DNA of 64,000 nucleotides, taken from Bryoerythrophyllum caledonicum. Taxonomy: Eukaryota; Streptophyta; Bryopsida; Pottiales; Pottiaceae. Positions 11,515 through 23,661 of this stretch are shown here, one piece after another. The position numbers were made by a program, and so were the translations under genes. The stretch is from NCBI GenBank assembly GCA_963971425.1, contig OZ020519.1:6402028-6466027 (forward strand), in the 5' to 3' direction. The notes under the pieces are model-generated. The model did no database searches, was not told where the DNA came from, and worked only from the letters and a program-made list of their open reading frames with translations. Positions within the stretch are counted from its first letter, which is position 1. Each line of letters begins with the position of its first letter.

Positions 11515-11703
11515 CGACGCATAAGTCCAACGTAGTTTTTACATTACAAACTTCTTTTTTTTTTTTAAAAGGTAACATGAATCACTACACGGTTGACTGT
11601 GCAATAAACTGCGCCGTTGAGTGCAGCTTTTCTGTAGTTCACTGTACGGTTTCTTGCGTGGTTGATTGTTGGGTGGTTTGTTGTGTAGATTATGATTTTA
11701 GTT
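11515..11703 (+). repeat. Solo arm of the fold-back element family
   Basis: This stretch aligns over its length with 51345-51530. Both have a GTAGTTTTTA(C/T)ATTACAAACT lead, GGTAACATGA, then imperfect 12-bp units related to CTGCGCGGTTGA, and end in GATTTTAGT. Only one arm is present here. Confidence 0.6.
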
Positions 11704-11760
11704 CTATGATGAGAAGAATATGTTGGGTGAATTTGGACTTAGTGGGTTGTCTAGACATTT

Positions 11761-13282
11761 AGGTGTTAAGTCTTGACTTGCATTAATGGTATAATGACTA
11801 AAATTATGTGGATTGAGAGTTTTGATAGTATAAAAGTAGGAGTGTCTTGTTTGAAGGAGTTTTAGTTTTGGTGGAGGTAAGAGAGGCAAACTTTGGACTA
11901 CGTGCAAGTGTATTCAAGAATGCTTATGTCTTATACACCTTGAGAGAAAAAAAAGTATGCTTATGTCTTTTACACGTGAAATGAGATGTGTGAGTACACA
12001 ACAAGATTTATTTTCAGGTCACACTGAGGGGCGGTTTACACTACAAACCAAGAACTCGTCCCATGCACCTCTAAAATCTGTGATTGGCTCCATCAACTTG
12101 ATTGGCCAATCACAAATTTTAGAGGTGCATGGGATGATTTCTTCGTTCGTAGTGTAACCGCCCCTTATAATTCAATGCAAGTTAGTGTTCCTCTAGAGTA
12201 TTCCGAGTTCTTAAACCATTTAGCGGCAAGGCCTATAAGTATGTGACTAGAAAACGACCCACTTTGTGACTCCGTTGTCGTTGAAAAGTTAAGACTTGGT
12301 CGCAACTACTTTGCAGCTTTGATGTTCTTGAAAAGTTAAGACTTGGTCACAACTACTTTCTGGCTATGTCATCATTAAAAGGTTAAGACTTGGTCATGAG
12401 TTCCAGGCACCTGTTTCAATCAAAGTCGTCTTTTCCTTGTTGTTTAAGGACAAGACGCCCGTAGGTAGTCACTTTTGGAGTAATTTGCATATTGGTGGAC
12501 AGATACTTCATCTCTGCTTGATTTGTAGCCTAATATAAGTTCGTTGAATCCCTATGCTTTCAATGAATGAGGTGAGAATGTGCATTGGAGTGTGAGGAGT
12601 GAACTATAGTGATGTTTGTGGTTACCATTCACAATGAAGTGTACTCGTTGTCTAGATGATGTAGTGACCAATCGTTGCGAAATGTGCCCACTCGTGGCAT
12701 CTTCCAGGCCTGGTTGTAGGTGTTGTCTTTGAAGGGTAAAAGGGCACTCTAGAAATTGAGGTGTTAAGCCTTGGCTTGCATTAGTGGTATAATAAATGAA
12801 ATAGTATAGATTGAGTACATAGTAGACTTTAAATACCGAGAGTAAAAAAGAAGGATTGTCTCACTGAAACTATTAAGTAGTTTTAGTTGTGGTAAAGGTA
12901 AGAGAAGGCAAACTTTGGGTTACTTGCAAGTGTATCTAAGAATCCTTATATCTTTCACACCTTGAGAGAAAAAAATATGCTTATGTCTTTTACACCTATA
13001 ATTAGATGTGTGAGTAAAATGGAAATATTAATTTGTAGATCATACTTATAATCTAGAGCACGCTAAAGTTCCTTTACAGTATCTCAAGTTCTTTAATCCA
13101 TTAACGACAAGGCCTGTAACCGTATGACTTGAAAATGATCACTCTGTGGCTCCGTCATTATTAAAAGGTTCAAACTTGGTCACAACTACTTTGATGCTTT
13201 GTTGTCAGTACAAGGTTAAGACTTGGTCATGAGTTCCAGTCACCTCTCTCAATCAAAGTCGCCTTTTCCTTGTCATTTAAAA
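11761..13282 (+). repeat. Tandem segmental duplication
   Basis: Unit 1 is 11761-12449 and unit 2 is 12759-13282. Both run from AGGTGTTAAG(T/C)CTTG through CTTGAGAGAAAAAA and TTAAGACTTGGTCATGAGTTC to TTTTCCTTGT. Unit 1 also has an internal repeat of AAGACTTGGTC(G/A)CAACTACTTT and carries a MITE that unit 2 lacks. No coding potential is seen. Confidence 0.75.
12028..12164. mobile_element. 137-bp MITE, PIF/Harbinger (Tourist)-like
   Basis: The ends are inverted repeats beginning GGGGCGGTTTACACTAC. The interior is nearly palindromic (ATTTTAGAGGTGCATGGGA and its complement). It is flanked by TGA on the left and TTA on the right. The empty site in the second unit of the duplication has a single TTA there, so the target duplication is TTA. 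A GG-starting inverted repeat with TTA target fits PIF/Harbinger. It has no coding capacity. Confidence 0.8.
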
Positions 13283-14661
13283 GAAGAGTAATGTTGGCTT
13301 TATTGACCAGTTAAATTGAAGAGTTTGTTGGAGGTAGTTCTACTACCTAAGGCCCCTTGGCATAGATAGCGCATACACGTGGTCCCATCTATCATCAAAA
13401 GAATAAAAAGTAGATGATGACAATACACGTCATCCTTTGTTGTTTTATATCCTTCAATGCCAGAGGTCTTCACAAGGCATGGAAGAATCCACAAGTGAAG
13501 TAAATTATCCTCGACAACTAGTAGATAATGTACAACAGCTAGCAGATAATGCACAATAGCTAGTAGATAATACACAACAATATCTACACATAGGATACAT
13601 TTCATATTGACCCTACTTTACAATAAATCATTGTAGATCTCTAATGCTTGTGCCAATGCGCTCAGGAATTGTTCATGCTAATGCGTTCGAACTGGTACCA
13701 GACACGTTTACAAAAAACAAAGTGCATTCAACTTACACGAAAGAAGCTATACCCTAGAAAGGACTAGAATTGACCAAAAACGACCACCTCAACACTAAAA
13801 GGTTAAAGATGACTTTGATAGAAAAACAACTCTAATGTACTTCTAATTCCGGCAAACCACTCATGATTTTCAATAATGATCTAATACTTCTCTAATTGCG
13901 CAATCACACGATTTGTGTACCCTCTTCTGTTTAGGTTCAAATAGTCCAAAGTTCATATAGGAATATTTCTTTTTGAAGACTTCTAAATAGAAAACCACCA
14001 TAATATTCAAGCTTTTCCGGAAGCCCTTCTTGAAAGAGGAAAGAAATTAAAAAGTCAAGGTGAGATTTAATTACGGAAAGAAAAAGCACAAGGAATTTCA
14101 TGCTCCGTTTTTTTGCACCGATGAAATGCATGGCAATCAATGCTCATGCACCCAACCTAATGCAAGCTAAAGCGCCTCCATAGTACTCTAAGTTCTCAAA
14201 GAGTTGACCAATAGTTACTCCACATCTTTTCAAAGCCAAGTTGTCATGTCCTTGTAGTCCCTGTTACTAATATAAAACCAAAAATTTGAGGGTGACATAC
14301 GGAGTGACCTCCTTTCACTGTTAGGAAAACTCTATTGGTTTTGAAATGTCACTAAAAAAATGAAGTAATGACATTAATGTCAAAGCTTACTATAAAAATA
14401 CACATCACCTAATTTTAAAATATTCATTGTAAAATCACATATTCTGTGGAGTTATTGTAAAGTCACCCAAAGTTTCAATAAGATACTTGTCTTTAGGTTT
14501 GTAACACTACAATTTCTATACTCCTAGCAGTTGAATCCTTGTTAGGTGTAAAAGAGCTTTGTGGTCTCTCAATTCAAATCAAAACTATTTAAAGCCTTTG
14601 TTAACCAGAAAAAAGGGGGGAGATCAAGTTGTACTAGGAATCTAAACCGCATTCTTTCTCT
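13283..14661. other. Repeat-rich spacer with a decayed TTAA element
   Basis: Positions about 13444-13806 are related to the TTAA-bounded element at 26472-26784 (shared TCTACACATAGG-like block, AAAGTGCAT, CCACCTCAACACTAAA end). Inside, at 13515-13575, are three to four copies of a roughly 20-bp unit like CAACAGCTAGTAGATAATG. The rest shows no recognisable feature. Confidence 0.45.
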
Positions 14662-14885
14662 TTAACCCCTATAGCACCAAGTGTCCCCTTAGAGGACAAG
14701 TCTTAAACTTTAATTGCAATTATCTTTCAATCTGTATAGTAAAAATTCATAATTTCTATACTACATCATCTTATATAATCTTAGAAGAAGAGCCTACGGC
14801 TACTTTCTTAAAAAGTTCATCTTGGCAGTTTTTAATCAACGGAGTAAAGGTTTCTCTAAAATGCCTTGGTCCTACAGGGGTTTAA
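14662..14885 (-). mobile_element. 224-bp TTAA-bounded non-autonomous element (short type)
   Basis: It starts TTAACCCCTATAGCACCAAG and ends CCTTGGTCCTACAGGGGTTTAA. It is the same family and the same length as 20109-20332, in the opposite orientation. A hairpin (TGTCC/GGACA) lies at 14682-14698 beside one end. It has no coding capacity. Assignment to piggyBac, which uses TTAA targets and CCC ends, is an inference. Confidence 0.55.
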
Positions 14886-15039
14886 TTAATCACAAAACTT
14901 TAGAGCTATTGCACCCTTAAATTTTTGTGACAATTTCTCACCAAAAATACTTCAAAATTATTGATTTTGATGCAATGAGTGATGAAGGAATAAAAATCTT
15001 TACTCTTTGTTTCAACCATAGGCTCTCAATGAAGAGTTG

Positions 15040-15989
15040 TTAGCGGCTAAAGGCCCAAGAGTCCCCTCGAGGGACTCTTGAATTTTTGGCAGGTTCCTAT
15101 GGTGTCAATTTATATACATTCTTCTTTTAAAAAAATTCTATAGATGGGACGTTGCTAAAAGCTTTGTATGAGTACAATTTTTTCTTAAATCTGGCATTTA
15201 ATGAAAATTTTATAGGCTTTTAAATTTCAAATGGGGAGATAAGGGCATGTTGGACAACCCCAATTTTTTTTGCTATAACACTTTATTAAATGTGAGATTT
15301 TCAATAGTAGGAGGTATTATCATTTTCTTTCATATTTTCAAAAAACATTTCTTGTCTTTAGTAAAAAACAACACACTAACCCAAGTCAAACATTATCCGA
15401 TAGTGTCACACTTTGTCAAGCAAGGTACCAAAAAACTTTTTTTCCACATAAAACTCATAGATCTTCATATTGTTTACAAATTCATTTTTTCCACTACAAA
15501 ATTTGGTGTAAGCCTTCTCATTAACCGTTTGGATTCTCATTCTCAAACATATTTAGTCCATAATAAATTAAAACGTGAACTGGGAATTTTTGAACCACCA
15601 CTCCTTGCACAATTTTTTTGACTATGCTACACCCCTTCTCTACCTCTAAAAATTGGTGTTCAAGGAAAAAACATCATGAGTGACATGATGGATATGAATT
15701 TCGACCTTGTGTAGTGCAAAAACTTGACACCAAGTGACGTCAAAGTCTGTTGATCCACTCAACGCAAGGAAGAAATAAACCATTTTCTCTACTTCAAACA
15801 CTATAATCTTTCATTCCGTGCCGTCAAATTTTATGAAATTTTATGAGGATGTGAATTTTTAAGTCTTAACTGAGATCCTACGATTAGATGTAGAAATTAC
15901 GATCTTTGTTTTCTCCTTACTCATAGTACTAAAACGAGCACTTTTGAAGGTTTTAGGGTGTGAAAATGCCTTGGGCCTTTAGGGGTTAA
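15040..15989 (-). mobile_element. 0.95-kb TTAA-bounded non-autonomous element (long type)
   Basis: The right end reads CTTGGGCCTTTAGGGGTTAA and the left end is a mutated mirror (GGCTAAAGGCCCAAG). A 9-bp hairpin AAGAGTCCC/GGGACTCTT lies at 15057-15079. The interior matches the copies at 16500-16920, 19266-20112, 22256-23190 and 58941-59895 (for example CAATTTTTAGAGGTAGAGAA on one strand). No transposase is visible. Confidence 0.65.
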
Positions 15990-16930
15990 TTGACATACTC
16001 ACAAAGTTTCACACTTTTTAGCCACACATAGTGAAAGATTATAGTGTTTGAAGTAGAGAAAATGGTTCATGTTCTTTCTAACATTAAGTGTATCAACAAA
16101 CTTTGACTTCACTTGGTGTCAAAGTTTAAAGCTACACAAGGTCTAAATTTTATACCATCATCTACCTATATAAAAGGCGTTAGTCTGTCTGTCCGCCACT
16201 CTCGGTCACGCGACCTCTCGTTCTTGATTTTGACCTCTTGATGTGAAGGGTTTTCTCCTCCTATATTAGACAAGTGATACTTATGTGCACAAAGGGTCGA
16301 TCAAAATGCAAATGTAAAGCAAAAGTACTTTATTTTTGGAGTGGATTTAAACTAGGGTAACGTTTACATGCACTCCAAAAATATAAGTATTTTTCCATTT
16401 AGATTCTATTTGAGCTTAATATAGGTTTTAAAATACAAAACATACAAACGTTAATTTAACATACCACCCTCCGCTCTGCCTGTCGGGACGATGGGTACCA
16501 ACCCTAGTGTTAAGCATAATATAAGTTCCTTTGCACACCAATTTTTAGAAGTAGAGATGAGGTTTAGCATATTCAAAACATTGTGCAAGGAGTAGAGGTT
16601 CAAAAATGTTCTATTCACGTTACATTTTTTGTGAACAAATTATGTTATACAATGAGAATCCAAACGGTCGATAAGAAGTTTCACACCACATCTTGTAGTA
16701 GAAAAAATAAAAAATAAAAAACATTAAGATCTCTAGTTCTTACATAGAAACAAAGAAGCGTTTTGGTACTTTGTCCGACAATGTGTGACAATATTTGAAA
16801 TTTTTTTACTTGAATTAACATTCTATTTTTCACTAAAGACACAAGTTTTATTTCAATATGGAAGGAAACAATAATAGTTGCTAGTGTTGAAAATCTCACA
16901 TTCAATAGTCTAGTGTCTCGTTAAAAGTTT
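15990..16930 (+). mobile_element. Partial long-type TTAA element, split by a Helitron
   Basis: This segment follows directly on the TTAA that ends the previous element. It runs through the family interior in plus orientation (AAAGATTATAGTGTTTGAAG, TCTAGTGTC) but lacks a clean left end. A 347-bp Helitron interrupts it at 16160/16508. Confidence 0.55.
16161..16507 (+). mobile_element. 347-bp non-autonomous Helitron
   Basis: It begins TCTACCTATATAAAAGGC and ends ACCAACCCTAG, so it has the 5' TC and 3' CTRR termini of Helitrons. It sits exactly between A (16160) and T (16508). Other copies of the host repeat read CCATCATGTCAAGCAT without the insert, confirming an A|T target with no duplication. 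A short GGGT/ACCC stem lies just before the 3' end. It has no coding capacity. Confidence 0.78.
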
Positions 16931-17301
16931 TTGAAGTTGGTCGACATGCTCGCTCTCAAGACGTTTTGCTTTGACCCTTTAAAGCCTCCAAGAATCTACA
17001 ATAGTACTAGATCATACAGAATAACATCTACACACATGGTATATTTCATCACAACCCCCATTCATGGAAATCATTGTCGCTAGCCACTACTTGCATTGAT
17101 TTTTTTGTAGCAATTGTCTCAATAGATGCCTATCTTCCTCCACCTCTTTTTCATAGTTTTAGTCTTTCATGGAATAAGGAATATTGTTCTAAATTGATAC
17201 CATAGGAACCTGCCCAAGTCCCTTGGGGGAACTCTTCAAAATTTAGGAAATTTTACCACATCAACTCATATAAGTTTAGAAGAAGAATCTCCTACGGAGA
17301 G
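16931..17301. other. Repeat fragments
   Basis: AT-rich sequence with pieces of the TTAA families, such as CCTGCCCAAGTCCCTTGGGG near 17210 and the flank of a short-type element (TTTAGAAGAAGAATC). No gene is seen. Confidence 0.4.
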
Positions 17302-17720
<419 letters not shown>

Positions 17721-19265
17721 AGCTATCTAAGATCGAATTTAATGAATACAAATGAGAGAAGAGGTCAAAACTTGCAATATCGATGCTTGACTTTACAAAC
17801 AACTCTCATGTCTAACATTATTTTTGAAAGATTCTTTTTAAAGTAATGTAATTTTTTCAAAGTAGTGTATGATCATTGCTATCCAATGATGGAAATTCCA
17901 TCCATCCCCAAGAATGTGGGGATGCTCTAAAGGTGAGATAAAATGCTCTTTTGAAGAAGAGGCTTTCACCATCATGCACACATAACTATGTCTCGAAAGA
18001 AAAGACAGCTTTTTAAATGATTATTATTCCAGTCTCCATTTTCATTGGCTAGAGAGATACAGTTTGTAGCCTGGCTAAAGTTTTTTCTTTTTCATGGGCT
18101 ACGGACACAGTTTTCACATGCTTCAACACCTGGCCCCGAGAAATGAGCCCAAATAATTGCAGCTACTCTTTGCCCGGAACTGTGCATCTTCTCCATGCAA
18201 ATAATATGGAGCGTCATGGCACTCATCAACAAGTTCCGAATTCTTTTGAGAACAAAAAAAAAATCATCAAAATCACACCCAATTCTATGGTGTTCGATGC
18301 ATTTTAACCCTTAAATTTCTTTGACTGTTCCACACAAGACACGCTTCTGCGATTCTAGTACAATGAGTAAGGAAGAAAACAAAAACTTTTATTTCTAGTT
18401 TTAATAGTAGGATCTCAATTAACCCCTAAATTTTCTCAATGACAATTTCACACCAAAAACACTTCAAAACTACCTCTCTAAGATGCAACGTTGCAAGGCT
18501 GATCGAAACAACCTTATACTAATTTCAACCATTGAATCTTCAATTTAACTACTACGAGGTGACACTCAAAAAAATTCATACACTTTGACTACACAGATTG
18601 TAAAATACATGCATTTGAAAAGCGCAGTGTGGTTTTTTTCTTTTGTGCACGGACAGGGTCAACACTCAAGATATTGGCATACTTTTCCACAACAAATTGC
18701 ATAAATATTATGAATCTATGTTCCACCTTGTGTTTGGTCATTGCACACAAAAAATCACAAGTAACGGAGGTGTTCAAGATAAGAAAAAAAACTTGCAATG
18801 ACAAGGGGTATAGAAAGTAGCCATTTACTTAGGAAAGTTATCTTATTTTTTAAATAGAAAAAAAAAATTGTATCTGAACTAGCATGCCTTCTTTTGTTGA
18901 TAGAATTTTATAAAAGAAGTGAAACCCTTAATTTCTATGCGTTTTTAACGAATAACAATGAAGGTTGCCAAGAACTTTCCTTCATTGCTACCCGCCACAG
19001 AAAAGTGCACTATTCAGCTCTACAGTGGTACTGTTCAGCTCTACAATACCTTGCCCGCCCTGCCCGCACTCCTCGTTTCAAACTTCAATTGAAACCTCAA
19101 TAACTTTAGTTTTGTGAATTTGTTTCAAATTTTATTTTTTCCCTACGAAGCTATTACTTACACACATCTATGATAAAAATTTCAAAAATTTGTGATCTAA
19201 ATTGACACTGGTGTAAGCTACTCGAAATCACTAAAAGCCCACCTCGGGACTTTTTGCATTTAGGG
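17721..19265. other. Decayed TTAA-family fragments
   Basis: AT-rich DNA with partial family matches, for example CACACCAAAAACACTTCAAA near 18450 and a right end GGGACTTTTTGCATTTAGGG before TTAA at about 19265. No open frame with a recognisable product. Confidence 0.4.
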
Positions 19266-20112
19266 GTTAAGACTAATTGAGTAACATACTCACAAATTTC
19301 CATAACTTTGACCGTACAAATTTGAAGATTATAGTGCTTGAAGTTGAGAAAACAATTCATTTTCTTCCTTGTGTTGAGTGGATCGACAAACTTATGCTTT
19401 GCTTGGTTTGTCAAATGTTGAGTGTCAAATGTTTACACTACACAAGGCCTAAATTCATTACCATCATGTCAAGCATGATATTATTAAGTTCTTTATACAC
19501 CAATTTTTAGAGGTAGAGAAGGGGTGTAGCATTTTCAAAACAATTGTGCAATGTATGGAGGTTCAAAAACTGCCAATTCATGTCTTATTTTTTTGGTGAA
19601 CCTGATATGTCTAAGATTGATAATCCAAGCGTTTAATGAAAAGGTATACACCACATCTTGTAGTGGGAAAAAATGTAAAAAATATGAAGATCTCTAAGTT
19701 TTAAGTGGAAAAGAAGTTTTTTTTTGTACCTTGCCCAAAAATGTGTGACAATGTCTGAAAATGTTTGACTCAGGGTAATACGGTTTTTTTCACTAAAGAA
19801 AAGAAATGTTCTTTGACAATTTGAAAGGAGATGGTATTACTTGCTAGTATTGAAAACCTCACATTCAAAAGAGTGTCTTAGAAAACGTTTTTTGAATTGC
19901 CCATCGTGCCTGCACTCAAGAAGTTTTTCTTTGAGATGGCATAACTTTTTTTCCATAGGTCCAATGCAGATAAAAATTATATTCCCATTTACCTCATTTC
20001 TTCTTGCATCTTTGTACAAAATTTCATGAATTTTAAATATAAATTGCAACCATGAGAACATGCCCAAGATTTGCAAAAGCTCATCTTGGGGACTTTTTTC
20101 ATTTAGCGTTAA
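19266..20112 (+). mobile_element. Long-type TTAA element, left end lost
   Basis: The interior aligns with 58941-59895 (CAATTTTTAGAGGTAGAGAA, TTGCTAGTATTGAAAACCTC). The right end reads CATTTAGCGTTAA, where TTAA is 20109-20112. This TTAA is also the first four bases of the next element. Confidence 0.55.
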
Positions 20113-20332
20113 CCCCTAAAGGACCAAGGCATTTTAGAGGAATCTTTACTCCATTGATTGAAAACTAACAAGATGAACTTTTTAAGAATGTAATTGTAGG
20201 ATCACCTTTTAAACTTAAACAAGATATTGTGGTAAATAAATTGTGAATTTTGACCGTACGGATTGAAAGATAATTGTAGTCAAAGTAAAACATTTTGTCC
20301 CTCAAATGGACACTTGGGCCATCAAGGATTAA
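20109..20332 (+). mobile_element. 224-bp TTAA-bounded element (short type)
   Basis: It starts TTAACCCCTAAAGGACCAAG and ends CTTGGGCCATCAAGGATTAA. It is the same size as the inverted copy at 14662-14885. Both terminal TTAA sites are shared with neighbouring elements. Confidence 0.6.
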
Positions 20333-20609
20333 CCCTTTGTTGCTTAAGTGGACCACCAAGACTGAGGAAAATATATGACGCAATAGATTATGCAGAACAC
20401 TACACATTGATTACATTTCATCGCAATCCCAACTCACAGAAATCACTGCAGTTTGCCAATGCCTACATCGATCGGAGATCACGGAGATCCGTTGGAAAGC
20501 TAACAACTTCTCCAAAGTGCGTTTTGAAGACCACAACAACAAGGACCAATTGTGAAAACGTTAAAACACTATGAGCACCAAAATTGACCCACCCAGGACC
20601 TCGGGTTAA
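20329..20609 (+). mobile_element. 281-bp TTAA-bounded element (middle type)
   Basis: It starts TTAACCCTTTGTTGCTTAAG and ends GACCTCGGGTTAA. Related copies are 26968-27265, 27748-28046 and 60856-61146. They share TTTGCCAATGCCT, GATCCGTTGGAAAGCTAAC and a GGGCCTCG-like end. Confidence 0.55.
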
Positions 20610-22255
20610 CTTCCTAAGGACTGATTCTTTGCAATAAATAATAAGTCATTCATATCTTCCCATTGTTAAAACATTGTAGTACAAGAGCAAGCCTAATCAG
20701 TCCAATGACCTTTTTTCCATGGTGACCAAGTCGAGACCTAAACCATTATATGTTTTTAAATATTTATAAACACTAACCAATGGCACGCAACCCATGTTGT
20801 GAATTATATTTTGATAACACCCCGGCATGGGCTTAATAACAAACATTTATAATTTTTTTAATGATTTGTTTTTTCCTTGACATACACAGGTTACAATAAC
20901 GAACTGACATCCGCTCCAATAATTCACTGCAGCGTTCTGTACGCCATGAACTGGCAATCTGGGCACAGAAGGATTACTTGAGCTTGGGGTGACTAGGCGA
21001 TCGCTGAGACATATTAGGATGGAAAGTGGTGATTTATGAGAGTACAATGTCCATGCATCACCATGTAATCTTTATCATGTGAGCCGTTGGTGCCCTAGAC
21101 ATGATGGCCTGCGTAAAACTGTAGACATCCATAAATTCTTTGATAATCCATGAAAAAATTGGCTACATTTTCTGTTTTGAATCTAAATGTAATGCAAAGG
21201 AAAAGAAGAGTATGCTTTTCGGAGCATGATTTCCGTTTTTAGGTACTTGATAACAATTCAAAAATAAATTATAGTGAGGTGAAGTACATTTAATTGACTT
21301 TAAATTTACCGATACTTTAACAAAAGTATAATTTCAAAAGATGGGTAGAATCAATGTTTACTATCAAAACATTATTTTACAAATACAGCTGAAAACAATT
21401 GTGGCTAATAAGGTGTTTGGTTTAAAATGTTGTTTGTTAACATAATTTTGTCTTTGGAAAGATGTTTGTCTAGGGTATTGTGTTTTATAAATCGAACCAA
21501 GTCTCATAAGAAAATAATGGAAGGGTTATCCTCTAAAAGATTGGGACTATGTTTCACCAAAACCACACCAAAACTCCTTTCTAAGATGAGATGCTGTGAT
21601 ATTGATTTAAACAACTCATTACTATATCTGTCCGTAGGATCTTTAGATTCACTACTACAAGAAGACACTGAAAACACTTTGGACACAACAGATATTGCCT
21701 AGGTGTTACATGAGTATTGCCTAGATGTTACATGGGTATGTCCTTGGCATTACATGGATATTACCTTAGACAAATCCCTTACATTTTCCAATTTTTTTGG
21801 ACAGTCTCCATTTTGAATTAACTATGTATGAACCTAACCAACGCGTAGGGTAATGGCATATTTTCTTACTATACATTGCATAATTTTTATGGATCTATGT
21901 TCTACCTTGTGTTAGGTCATCACACACCAAAATCTCAAGAAACGGAGGTGTTAAGGAAAAGAGTAATGGACTTGCAATGACTTAGGGGATAGAAAGTAGC
22001 CATTAACATTGGTAAGCAATTTTATTCTTAAATAAGTAAATAATTGTTGGATATGATTAATAATCCAAACGATAAAAAGACCTATGACTGACCCCTCTAT
22101 GTAAAATTGTCCCTATCTTATGTTTTTTTAATAATAAAAGTGTAGATATCTGTTGTCCCAACAGAGCAAGGGCGTATGTAGAGAGATTTCACTTCAAGAA
22201 TGTTTAACAGGAGTAGATGAGGACACTTTTACATAAAGGGTCAATTATGGGTATT
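20610..22255. other. AT-rich spacer
   Basis: No gene or complete element is recognised. Fragments such as CACCAAAACCACACCAAAACTC near 21560 suggest old TTAA-family copies. Confidence 0.35.
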
Positions 22256-23190
22256 TTAATCCCTATATGAAAAAAGTCCCAAGGTGGACTTTTACATACT
22301 CGAGCACGTTCCTATGGTTGCAAATTATATTTAAAATTCTTGAAATTTTGTACAAAGATGCAAGAAGATAAGAGGCGCATAGGAATGTAATTTTTATTCT
22401 CATTGGACCTCTAAAAACAGATATGCCAGCTTGAAAGAGAAACTTTTTGAGTGCGGGCCCGACAGGCACCTCCAAAAACCTTTGCTAGGACACTCTATTG
22501 TATGTGAGATTTTCAACGCTTGCAAGAAATATTATTTCATTTCATACTGTCAAAACACATTTCTTGTCATTAGTGGAAAATAGCATTTTACCCCAAGTCA
22601 TACATTTTCACACATTGTCACACATTTTTGGGCAAGGTACAAAAACACATTGTCATATCCACATAAAACTTAGAGATCTTCATATTTTTCACTTTTTATT
22701 TTATTACTACAAGATGTGGTGTAAACCTACTTATTGACGGTTTGGATTCTCATTCTCAAACATATCAAATTCACAAAAAATAAATAAAGCTTGAGGTGGG
22801 ACTTTAGAACCTTCACGAGTTGCATAATTTTAAAAATATGCTACACCCGTCCTCTTCCTCTAAAAATTGGTGTACAAGGAACTCATATCATGCTTGACAT
22901 GATGGTAATTACTTAAGACCTTGCGTAGTGCAAATGAAGTCAAAGTCTATTGATCCACTCAATGCATTAAAGAAAATTAGATTTCTTTCAGCATATAACA
23001 CTATAGTTTTTCAATATGTGCGGTCAAATTTTATGAAATTTGGTGAGTATGTCATTTTATAGGTCTTAATTGAGATCCTCCAGTTGAAATTGAAAATAAA
23101 TGTTTTTGTTCCCTTCCTTACTCATTGCACAAGAATAACCAGTTTCCAAAGTGTTCTGGTGTAAAATTGTCAAGGAAATTTAGGGGTTAA
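22256..23190 (-). mobile_element. 0.93-kb long-type TTAA element
   Basis: The left end is TTAATCCCTATATGAAAAAA. The right end is CAAGGAAATTTAGGGGTTAA. The subterminal hairpin AAAAGTCC/GGACTTTT is at 22272-22293. The interior matches the other long-type copies in reverse orientation. No coding capacity. Confidence 0.6.
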
Positions 23191-23444
23191 CCACATGTCT
23201 AGCCTCAAATTCATCATATAAGTTGTGTACGGTGAGGTGGTTGTGAGATCAAGTCCTATTGCCGGCGTGATGCCTACCACCATAGTCCACCCAATTACGG
23301 TGGGGTTCCCAAGGCCTCGTTGTATGGGGACCCACAAAGCCCTTGGGGGAGATGACATGTCGGTTGTCTTTAAGGCAATTAGTGTAGGGAAGCACTTAGT
23401 GTAGAAAAGTGTTTACCCTCGAGAGGGGGGAGTACTATTACACT
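23191..23444. other. Spacer between two mobile elements
   Basis: No gene is seen. The motif TACCCTCGAGAGGGGGGAGT at 23415-23434 recurs in similar form near 28270, pointing to another short repeat. Confidence 0.3.
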
Positions 23445-23661
23445 ACACTAAAATTGAGAATTAGTGTAACCACACTAATAAATTTGTAAATGCTATAAGT
23501 TTTTACTTTAGATGAAGGTTTTTACTATGAGCACAACTATTGATACTATTCAACGAGGGTATCATTGTAAACATCGTTGGTAAAAACATTCATCACAAGT
23601 AAAAACTTATTAACATTTTAGATCATTTACTGTGCTTAACACTAATTCTCAATTTTAGTGT
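23445..23661. mobile_element. 217-bp CACTA-like MITE
   Basis: The two ends are perfect inverted repeats of at least 23 bp beginning ACACTAAAATTGAGAATTAG. The interior is AT-rich and non-coding. A CACTA start suggests the CACTA (CMC) superfamily, but I could not see a clear target duplication at this copy. Confidence 0.65.

Noticed and set aside
23191-23440. Possible LTR or primer-binding region near the GC-rich patch
   Set aside because: No paired long repeat or polymerase sequence was found nearby, so there is no support for a retroelement here.
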